Translations under genes and position numbers: made by a program
Notes under the pieces: generated by a model
What the model was told of the DNA's origin: nothing
The model's input: only the letters and a program-made list of their open reading frames with translations
Database searches by the model: none
DNA from: Rhizobiaceae bacterium
GTDB lineage: Bacteria; Pseudomonadota; Alphaproteobacteria; Rhizobiales; Rhizobiaceae
Direction: 5' to 3'
Assembly (NCBI GenBank): GCA_014380965.1
Contig: JACMIV010000304.1
Coordinates: 1-8,494, forward strand
DNA length: 8,494 nucleotides
Shown: piece by piece, positions 1 through 5,106 of the stretch
Layout of the letters: each line of letters starts with the position of its first letter
Position numbering within the stretch: position 1 is the stretch's first letter

Positions 1-101
1 TCGACGAAGGGGCGGCCCGGATTGCCCTCCCAAGGCAGCTCGCCATGAAGGCCTAGCTGGCCGCTCTGACCGATGGCGCAGATGACGCGGATATCGGCCA
101 T
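1..101 (-). CDS. Dihydrofolate reductase-like protein, N-terminal fragment (cut by window edge)
   Basis: Only 33 complete codons are inside the window. Read from the ATG at 101-99 on the minus strand they encode MADIRVICAIGQ followed by a stretch containing GLHGELPW. This matches the N-terminus of dihydrofolate reductases: a short beta strand, a glycine-rich turn, then a G-x-x-G-x-LPW segment near residues 17-24 that lines the NADPH and folate pocket. DHFR reduces dihydrofolate to tetrahydrofolate with NADPH in the cytoplasm. The start is well supported: AAAGGA (on the minus strand, about 108-115) lies some 8 nt upstream of the ATG, and no stop interrupts the frame to the edge. It lies 58 nt downstream of the Crp/Fnr gene on the same strand and could be co-transcribed with it. 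The assignment rests on a short segment, so a divergent DHFR-fold reductase remains possible. Confidence 0.62.
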   Translation of the reverse strand, partial: MADIRVICAIGQSGQLGLHGELPWEGNPGRPFV

Positions 102-107
102 GCCGTC

Positions 108-115
108 GGTTCCTT
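108..115 (-). promoter_or_regulatory. Ribosome binding site of the DHFR-like gene
   Basis: On the minus strand the sequence before the ATG at 101 reads AAAGGAACCGACGGC. AAAGGA is a good Shine-Dalgarno match about 8 nt from the start codon. This site decides the start and supports the reality of the truncated gene. Confidence 0.6.
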
Positions 116-159
116 TTGTAGAGTGAGTGTCGGTGGTCGAGCACGCGCTGTCTGGCAAA

Positions 160-894
160 TCAGTCAAGGAGCGGGAACCAGGAATTATCGATCCTGTAAT
201 GGCGGTCGGTGAAGTCGAGCTCGCGGCCGAGAACCTCGGGCTTGACGATCTCGATCATACGGCCCTGCCGCCGGATATGCCCCTCGGTCTCCAGTTGGCG
301 GATGGCGCGATTGACGGAAACCGTCGACAGCCCCACCGCATTGCCGATCAGCTCTTGAGACAAGGGCATCTGGAACCAGGTGGCGCCGGCCCTGCCGGTG
401 ATCTTGAGCCGCGCCTTGGTCTGCAGAAAGAAGAGCCCGACACAATCCCGCGCGCTCATCTGGCCCATGGCGCGCAGCCGGTCGATCATCGTGGCCCGTT
501 CGAGCGTCGTGAAGGCGAAGAAGAGAGCGACGAGGCGGGGATGCTCGCGAAAGATCGTCTTCAGCGCTTCTTTCGGAAACGGACAGAGCGAGAGTTCGGT
601 GGCGGCGATGTAGGTGACCGTCGATGTCTCGAACGCGAGCTGGCTCATGCCCAAGACGTCGCCGGGATAGAATATTTCCGCGATCAGGTCGACGCCGCTA
701 GCATTGCTCACATGACCGCAGATCCAGCCGTTCTTGACCACGTAGATATCGGCAATCCGCTCGCCCTGTTCGACCACGATGTCGCGGCGGACATAATGCT
801 CGGTCGACTCTTCCAGCCTGGCGAGAAGCGTGCACTCGGTCGGTGAAAGCTCGATGTAATGCGAGAGCTTCGCCACCAGACAACTGTCGGTCAT
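160..894 (-). CDS. Crp/Fnr-family transcriptional regulator
   Basis: The protein is 244 aa from the ATG at 894 and is a cytoplasmic DNA-binding regulator. The N-terminal half is a cyclic-nucleotide-binding-like beta roll containing FYPGDVLG (about residues 75-82). A long dimerisation helix follows (about 115-145). The C-terminal winged helix-turn-helix includes LSQELIGNAVGLSTVSVNRA (about 178-197), which is typical of rhizobial Crp/Fnr proteins. I see no N-terminal cysteine cluster of the FNR iron-sulfur type, so the ligand is unknown. The frame stays open upstream to a TTG at 1011, with ATGs at 990 and 927. I prefer 894 because MTDSCLVAKLSHYIEL resembles how such proteins normally begin and the upstream residues look non-conserved, although no strong ribosome binding site precedes it. 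It is transcribed away from the MarR gene and towards the DHFR-like gene, perhaps as one operon. Its target genes cannot be read from the window. Confidence 0.88.
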   Translation of the reverse strand: MTDSCLVAKLSHYIELSPTECTLLARLEESTEHYVRRDIVVEQGERIADIYVVKNGWICGHVSNASGVDLIAEIFYPGDVLGMSQLAFETSTVTYIAATELSLCPFPKEALKTIFREHPRLVALFFAFTTLERATMIDRLRAMGQMSARDCVGLFFLQTKARLKITGRAGATWFQMPLSQELIGNAVGLSTVSVNRAIRQLETEGHIRRQGRMIEIVKPEVLGRELDFTDRHYRIDNSWFPLLD

Positions 895-1076
895 GATCGG
901 GTGGGCCTTGAGCGAAGGGCGGTCCATTCGGATGTGGTTGGTAATGCAATTCGGCGGGTGAAGGCAATCCCTTTCCCCGTCGCGCCTCATGCGGCCTGCT
1001 TCGGCAACCAAAAGCCCTTTGGGAGGTTATACCCACTCTAGAAAACTGATGCTTCGGCTGAACTTAGAAGTATGTC
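895..1076. promoter_or_regulatory. Divergent intergenic region between the Crp/Fnr and MarR genes
   Basis: This stretch separates two divergently transcribed regulator genes, so it should hold both promoters. On the minus strand a TATAAC hexamer (1031-1026) is a good -10 candidate for the Crp/Fnr gene, but no convincing -35 lies 16-18 bp upstream. For the MarR gene only a weak AGAAG ribosome-binding-like sequence is visible, 7 nt before the start. I see no clear long palindrome that would serve as a MarR or Crp/Fnr operator. Part of the region is also open in the Crp/Fnr frame, so the true start of that gene affects its size. Confidence 0.4.
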
Positions 1077-1574
1077 ATGATGGAAACGAAATATGCAGCC
1101 GCCCCCCGCAATTCGAACGTCGTATCGCTGGCGGAAGTAACCGATGCGCAGATGGTGCCGGCGCTTCTGTCGATCGCGAAGTCGACCCGCGCATTCCTGG
1201 CTCTTCTCCTCAGCGAGATCGGTCTTCATCCCGGGCAGGATCAACTTCTGCACCGACTTAAGCGGGATGAGCCGGTCAGTGTTTCGATGCTGGCCGATCA
1301 ACTCGCGGTGCGACCCTCGACCGTCTCGAAGATGCTGGATCGGCTGATCGAGAAGAGCCTCGTCGAGCGTGCGGCCAACAGCCGCGACGCGCGCCGCACG
1401 ATGGTGGTGCTGACGCCGCAGGGCGAGGCCGCCAAACGGTTGGTCAAGGTGATCTGGGATCGCCTTGAGGGCGAGCTGACGACTGCGTTGTCGAGAGCCG
1501 ACGTCGAGAAGCTGGCGGTCGCACTTGATCAGGTGGACGATCTGCTCAGCGTAAAGCTTCGGCGTTTACGCTGA
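1077..1574 (+). CDS. MarR-family winged-helix transcriptional regulator
   Basis: The protein is 165 aa, a normal length for MarR. It has an N-terminal dimerisation helix (about residues 28-48) and then a winged helix-turn-helix. VSVSMLADQLAVRPSTVSKM (67-86) covers helices 2 and 3, including the recognition helix, and DRLIEKSLVERAANSRDARR (88-107) leads into the wing, closed by MVVLTPQG. C-terminal helices (about 117-160) complete the dimer interface. The D-x-R-x wing motif (SRDARR) is the family hallmark. Such proteins are usually dimeric repressors released by small aromatic or phenolic ligands, but the ligand is not predictable here. ATG codons at 1077 and 1080 are adjacent, and either could be used. 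The divergent Crp/Fnr neighbour and the downstream epimerase gene (about 116 nt away) are possible targets, as is the gene itself, but no operator is visible. Confidence 0.92.
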   Translation: MMETKYAAAPRNSNVVSLAEVTDAQMVPALLSIAKSTRAFLALLLSEIGLHPGQDQLLHRLKRDEPVSVSMLADQLAVRPSTVSKMLDRLIEKSLVERAANSRDARRTMVVLTPQGEAAKRLVKVIWDRLEGELTTALSRADVEKLAVALDQVDDLLSVKLRRLR

Positions 1575-1577
1575 GCC

Positions 1578-1612
1578 GGCATACCGGATGCCTGGGGCCC
1601 GCTTGACGCGGG
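1578..1612. repeat. Two tandem GC-rich inverted repeats after the MarR gene
   Basis: Just after the MarR stop codon there are two perfect 5-bp stems. GGCAT (1578-1582) pairs with ATGCC (1588-1592), and CCCGC (1598-1602) pairs with GCGGG (1608-1612) around a TTGAC loop. There is no T-run afterwards, so this is not a classic rho-independent terminator. The phrase GGATGCCTGG followed by a GC-rich hairpin around TTGAC resembles dispersed palindromic intergenic elements common in rhizobial genomes. That resemblance is from memory and not tested. Confidence 0.4.
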
Positions 1613-1690
1613 TCGCCATCCGCGGCCCTCTGGTAATTGTCAGCGCCCAGCCGCCGCCACCGGAGATGTAGTTCCTTGTCTTCGCATCCC

Positions 1691-2650
1691 ATGCCAGCCT
1701 ATCGACTGCAGTCAGATGGTCTCGACGTCGAAATTCTCGCCGTCGGGGCCTCCGTGCGGTCGATCGCGATGGCGGGCGTCGCCGTCCCGCTCATTCTTGG
1801 AGCTCTGGACCGCGACGTCTACGGACCGCGCAACCGGTCCTTTCTGGGCGCGACGGTCGGCCGCCACGCGAACCGCATCGCAGGTGCTCGCTTTGCGCTT
1901 GCCGGAGAAGAGCACCGGCTGTCGGTGAACGAGCCTCCGCACCACCTCCACGGAGGTGCGACGGGCCTCTGGGCGAAGACGTGGACCCTTCTCGACCGGG
2001 GCGAGCGTCACCTCGTGCTGGGCGTCGTTTCGCCCGATGGGGACGACGGCTATCCCGGCCGGGCGAACGTCGAAGCTCATTTTTCGCTGGAGGAAGCGGG
2101 AGCGCTCTCCATCGCCTACCGTGGCACCTGCGACCGGCCGAGCCCGCTGAACATCGCCCCGCACTTCTACTTCAACCTCTCCGGTCGTCCGTCCGCCCGA
2201 GACCACGTTTTGACGATCGCTGCCGACGCCTATCTTCCGGTCGACGAGACACTCATTCCGACCGGGGAGATCAGAGACGTCGCCGGCAGTCGCTTCGACT
2301 TCAGGGGAGGACGGCGCATCGACGAGGGACCGGCCCTCCTCGACCACTGCTTCTGCCTCGCCGGCGGGCGGACGCTGGAGCCGCGCCCGGTGCTGACGCT
2401 GTCCTGCGACACGAGCGAAATTTCCATCGGGCTCGAAACGACGGAGGCCGGCGTTCAGGTCTATGACGGAAGCAGCTTCGACGGCAGCTTTCGCGGCCTC
2501 GACGGCACCGCGATCGGCCCGTATGGCGGCATCGCGATCGAGCCGCAGGGCTGGCCGGATGCGCCGAACAGACCGAATTTTCCCTCTCCGATCGTCCATC
2601 CCGGCGAAGCTTACATCCACCGGAGCCGTTTCCGCTTCACACGGCCATGA
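1691..2650 (+). CDS. galM: Aldose 1-epimerase (mutarotase, GalM family)
   Basis: A 319-aa cytoplasmic protein of the aldose 1-epimerase/GalM superfamily, which interconverts alpha and beta anomers of free hexoses, classically galactose feeding the Leloir pathway. The family motifs appear in order (numbered from the ATG at 1691). These are GRHANRI (57-63), HHLHGG (84-89, substrate-binding His), NIAPHFYFNLSG (154-165, with the catalytic-acid His near 158), LLDHCFCL (216-223, with the sugar-binding Asp near 218), and IAIEPQGWPDAPN (281-293, with the catalytic-base Glu near 284). All key residues are present, so it should be active. The start is uncertain. A TTG at 1676 has GGAG about 10 nt upstream, and the frame opens at a TTG at 1637. 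The ATG at 1691 best fits where the domain begins but lacks a close ribosome binding site. No galactose or other sugar-pathway gene is next to it, so its true substrate is open. Confidence 0.9.
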   Translation: MPAYRLQSDGLDVEILAVGASVRSIAMAGVAVPLILGALDRDVYGPRNRSFLGATVGRHANRIAGARFALAGEEHRLSVNEPPHHLHGGATGLWAKTWTLLDRGERHLVLGVVSPDGDDGYPGRANVEAHFSLEEAGALSIAYRGTCDRPSPLNIAPHFYFNLSGRPSARDHVLTIAADAYLPVDETLIPTGEIRDVAGSRFDFRGGRRIDEGPALLDHCFCLAGGRTLEPRPVLTLSCDTSEISIGLETTEAGVQVYDGSSFDGSFRGLDGTAIGPYGGIAIEPQGWPDAPNRPNFPSPIVHPGEAYIHRSRFRFTRP

Positions 2651-2771
2651 AACGACCGTCATGCCGCCAGTCATCATTGCGCCGAACTTTCGACCGAAAA
2701 CGCTGAAGGCACGCCGAGAGATGCGGGGCCTCATGGTTCGGAGCCGGCAATGCGTTCGCGGCAAGCGGAGC

Positions 2772-2806
2772 CCTTCGCACGAGCCGCAGGCCTTGCACTG
2801 CGAAGG
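2772..2806. repeat. Perfect 8-bp inverted repeat in the gap before opgG
   Basis: CCTTCGCA (2772-2779) is the exact reverse complement of TGCGAAGG (2799-2806), separated by 19 nt. A second overlapping stem, TGCAC (2794-2798) with GTGCA (2806-2810), would be an alternative fold. No T-run follows, so it is a poor terminator for galM. It could be an operator or an RNA structure in an opgG leader, but neither is shown. Confidence 0.45.
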
Positions 2807-2892
2807 TGCAGTTCCAAAGCGAGACATCGTAAACCAATTCGTCATTCGATTGCACCATTGAGCGATCGTGGCTCCATGAAATCGCGGACTTC

Positions 2893-2926
2893 ATGCTAGG
2901 CAGTGCATCCTTTTGTGCATATGCTA
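2893..2926. repeat. Nested direct repeats ATGCTA and GTGCAT upstream of opgG
   Basis: ATGCTA occurs at 2893-2898 and 2921-2926. Between the copies, GTGCAT occurs at 2903-2908 and 2915-2920, 12 bp apart start to start (about one helical turn). The junction also forms the palindrome GCATATGC (2917-2924). The cluster ends 39 bp before the opgG start and so sits where a promoter-proximal regulator could bind. It is short enough to have arisen by chance. Confidence 0.35.
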
Positions 2927-2965
2927 ACGGCGTGAGCAGCCGCACAACTCGAAGATCATTTCCCG

Positions 2966-4588
2966 GTGAAGCAGAGTTCCTTTCCCACCCGACGCGCCGC
3001 CTTGAAGCTGGGTGCCGCTGCTGCCGTAATGGCGGGAGCCGGACGCATGGCGCGTGCGCAGCCGGCGCCCGAGGCCGGTCAACCCGCTCCGCCCGAGCAG
3101 CCTCCGAGCCGCGATGCGACGTCGGTCGACGACTTCGATTACGAAGCCTTTTCTGCCATGATGCGGCGGCGGTCCGAGACGCCTTATGCAGAGCCTACTC
3201 AGCCGCTTCCCGAAGCACTCGCCAACCTTTCCTACGACGAACACCGGTCGATCCGGTTCCGGCCGGACAACGCGCTTTGGCGCCCGGAGCCGTTGAACTA
3301 CCAGCTTCAGGCGTTCTACCCCGGCGGTCGGTTCCGGGACATGGTGCGCATCTTCATAGGCGATGGCAGGCGGTTCGACCTGCAGAGGTTTTCGGGCGCC
3401 GATTTCGAATATCGCGCGCCCCTCGATCCCGGGATCTTTCAAGCCATCGAGCTGCCGGGGGCGGCGGGCTTCAGGCTGCACTATCCGATCGAGCGTCCGG
3501 ACTATTTCGACGAGGTGTTGACGTTCCTCGGGGCAAGTTACTTTCGAGCTGTGGGCATGGGGACGCGCTATGGCCTCTCGGCCCGTGGGATCGCGATCAA
3601 CACCGCGACCCAGTCGCCGGAGGAGTTTCCCCGCTTCACCGCCTTCTACATCGTCAAGCCGGCACCCGGCGACGAGACGCTGCGCTTCTTCGCCGAGCTC
3701 GACAGCCCAAGCCTCACCGGCGCCTACGCCTTCACGATCACGCCGGGTCCTCAGACCGTGATGGATGTGACCGTACGGCTCTATTTCCGCAACGCGGTCG
3801 ATCGCCTCGGAGTCGCGCCGCTGACCTCGATGTACACGTTCGGCGAAAACGATCGCAGGGGGCGCGACGATTTCCGTCCGGAGGTCCACGACAATGACGG
3901 TCTGGCAATTCATCGCAGCACCGGCGAACGGCTGTGGCGGCCGCTGAAGAATCCAGACGAGCTGGCGTTGTCCTATTTCCAGGAGACTTCGCCGGTCGCC
4001 TTCGGCCTGCTCCAGCGCGACCGCGACTTCTCGCATTACGAAGATATCGAGTCGCGCTACGAGATCAGGCCCTCGCTGATGATCGAGCCGCTGGGCGACT
4101 GGGGCCGCGGCCTCGTCGAACTCGTCGAGATTCCGACCCGCACGGAGATCAACGACAACATCGTCGCCTTCTGGGTCCCAGAAAAACGCCCGGAGGCCGG
4201 CAGCCAGTACGAGTTCCGCTACCGGATGCGGTGGTCGCTGGATGCGCAAGGTCCTGACGGCCTTGCGGTCGTCGCCGGTACCCATGCGGGCGTCGGCGGC
4301 AACGCGGCGGACGAGGTGCCTGCCAACACGCGGCGCTTTGCCATCAACTTCTCGGATGGCACGATCGAGCGGCTCCCTTCTGACGCCGTGATCGAGCCGA
4401 TCGTCGAGGTGCCGGACAATGCCAGGCTGATCCATTCTGCGATGGATCGTCTGCCGGACGGCGGGTGGCGTTTGTCGCTCGAGATCGAGAAGCTCAATTC
4501 GGCGCCGGTGGAACTCCGGGCGAAACTTTCCGTGCTGCAACGCATTGTGAGTGAGACGTGGCTATATCAGTGGACGGGGGCCGTATGA
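2966..4588 (+). CDS. opgG: Periplasmic glucan biosynthesis protein OpgG/MdoG (GH186-type), Tat-exported
   Basis: A 540-aa periplasmic protein of osmoregulated periplasmic glucan synthesis. The N-terminus carries a Tat signal, TRRAALKLG (8-16), a hydrophobic alanine-rich stretch, and ARA-Q as a likely cleavage site near 31/32. A short Pro-rich linker follows, then the MdoG domain from about FDYEAF (57) to the end. Family-typical blocks include FLGASYFRAVGMGTRYGLSA (188-207), EEFPRFTAFY (219-228), GENDRR (293-298), HDNDGL (308-313), RDRDFSHYED (351-360), EIPT (388-391) and ETWLYQW (530-536). Aligned by eye to E. coli OpgD, the two aspartates I recall as catalytic for beta-1,2-glucanase activity (Asp300, Asp388) fall on Asp309 and Asp397 and are conserved. 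The start is GTG at 2966, the only start codon between the in-frame stop at 2933 and the Tat motif; its ribosome binding site is weak. Linkage to opgH favours the name OpgG, although the Tat signal and several blocks also resemble OpgD. The stop overlaps the next gene by ATGA. Confidence 0.93.
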   Translation: MKQSSFPTRRAALKLGAAAAVMAGAGRMARAQPAPEAGQPAPPEQPPSRDATSVDDFDYEAFSAMMRRRSETPYAEPTQPLPEALANLSYDEHRSIRFRPDNALWRPEPLNYQLQAFYPGGRFRDMVRIFIGDGRRFDLQRFSGADFEYRAPLDPGIFQAIELPGAAGFRLHYPIERPDYFDEVLTFLGASYFRAVGMGTRYGLSARGIAINTATQSPEEFPRFTAFYIVKPAPGDETLRFFAELDSPSLTGAYAFTITPGPQTVMDVTVRLYFRNAVDRLGVAPLTSMYTFGENDRRGRDDFRPEVHDNDGLAIHRSTGERLWRPLKNPDELALSYFQETSPVAFGLLQRDRDFSHYEDIESRYEIRPSLMIEPLGDWGRGLVELVEIPTRTEINDNIVAFWVPEKRPEAGSQYEFRYRMRWSLDAQGPDGLAVVAGTHAGVGGNAADEVPANTRRFAINFSDGTIERLPSDAVIEPIVEVPDNARLIHSAMDRLPDGGWRLSLEIEKLNSAPVELRAKLSVLQRIVSETWLYQWTGAV

Positions 4589-4938
4589 CCTTTCAACCCG
4601 CATCCTTCGAGGAGAAGGCTGTCGCTCGCGCTGTACCGCAGAACGCTGCATCCCCGATGACCGCAGGCAAACTCGTCCGTCGTCCCGATCTTTCGGACGC
4701 GGACGTGCTGGCGGCGATCGCCGAGCGGCTTGCATTCGAGGGACGCGATCCGGCTCATGCGCCGGGCGTGCTGAAAGCTGGCCTCGAAGGGCGTCATGTG
4801 GCGAAAGCCTTTCTTCGCAAGCTCGTCCTTCCCGCGCCGCGCTCCAACCTGCAGATGCCGATCCAGTCCATCCTCCGCGAGCGGACGGCCGATGCTCGCC
4901 CGTCGGCTTGGTCGCGGCTCGTTTCGCTCGGCCGTTGA
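4585..4938 (+). CDS. Small conserved-context protein of unknown function between opgG and opgH
   Basis: The predicted protein is 117 aa and cytoplasmic, with no signal peptide or membrane segment. The ATG at 4585 overlaps the opgG stop (ATGA), and a GGGGG run lies a few bases upstream. Translation is therefore probably coupled to opgG, which is why I prefer this ATG over a GTG at 4558. The sequence is Ala/Arg/Leu-rich with a predicted helical middle (SDADVLAAIAERLAF, 37-51) and a basic tail. I do not recognise a domain. The C-terminal third contains NLQMPIQSILRER (88-100) and ends in WSRLVSLGR. This faintly recalls the MP-containing, Trp/Arg-rich cytoplasmic segment before the first membrane helix in longer OpgH proteins, a segment the OpgH here lacks. 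It may be a detached OpgH N-terminal domain or an unrelated accessory factor. Base composition matches its neighbours. Confidence 0.7.
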   Translation: MTFQPASFEEKAVARAVPQNAASPMTAGKLVRRPDLSDADVLAAIAERLAFEGRDPAHAPGVLKAGLEGRHVAKAFLRKLVLPAPRSNLQMPIQSILRERTADARPSAWSRLVSLGR

Positions 4939-4966
4939 ACAAGGCCGGTCCCATAGTCGACGGGCG

Positions 4967-5039
4967 TTGACATCGACCGTTACGTTGCTCCGGTTGTGCT
5001 GAAAGAGCCTTGCGTTAACAACGATATGCCGTCTATGCG
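4967..5039 (+). promoter_or_regulatory. Possible internal promoter elements before opgH
   Basis: The gap between the small gene and opgH contains an exact TTGACA at 4967-4972, but nothing like a -10 box at 16-18 bp. A second, weaker pair is TTGCGT (5010-5015) and TATGCG (5034-5039) with an 18-bp spacer. The local sequence is also less GC-rich than the genes. Separate transcription of opgH is possible but not well supported. Confidence 0.22.
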
Positions 5040-5106
5040 TGCCCAGCTATGCCACATTCTTCAGTTTGGAAAGTCTGCCTGGCCGGTGGCGTGGTTTTGA
5101 TCGAGT

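Larger units (their letters stand above)
2651..2965. other. Non-coding gap upstream of opgG
   Basis: This 315-bp stretch between galM and opgG has lower coding character than its surroundings, and I see no convincing gene. Open frames that cross it on either strand (for example 2661-2861 plus and 2637-2945 minus) have no recognisable motif. It contains an 8-bp perfect inverted repeat (2772-2806) and a cluster of direct repeats (2893-2926), each listed separately. The opgG promoter should lie here, but no pair of -35 and -10 boxes with proper spacing stands out. Confidence 0.5.

Noticed and set aside
127..846. Plus-strand open frame (239 codons) opposite the Crp/Fnr gene
   Set aside because: The minus-strand product has an unmistakable Crp/Fnr fold, while the plus-strand translation has no family features.
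2637..2945. Possible small genes in the gap upstream of opgG (minus 2637-2945; plus 2661-2861)
   Set aside because: Neither has a good ribosome binding site, a recognisable motif or the codon bias of the neighbours, and both run into galM or across the likely opgG promoter.
2924..4540. Long minus-strand open frame (538 codons) opposite opgG
   Set aside because: It is antisense to a clear OpgG protein with all family motifs. The frame is open because of high-GC codon bias, and the translation is rich in Arg with no recognisable domain.
4954..5100. Coding segment between the small gene and opgH in the shared frame
   Set aside because: It is open for 47 codons, but third-position GC is clearly lower than in the flanking genes, both ends are stops, and no motif is recognisable. 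It is treated as intergenic.
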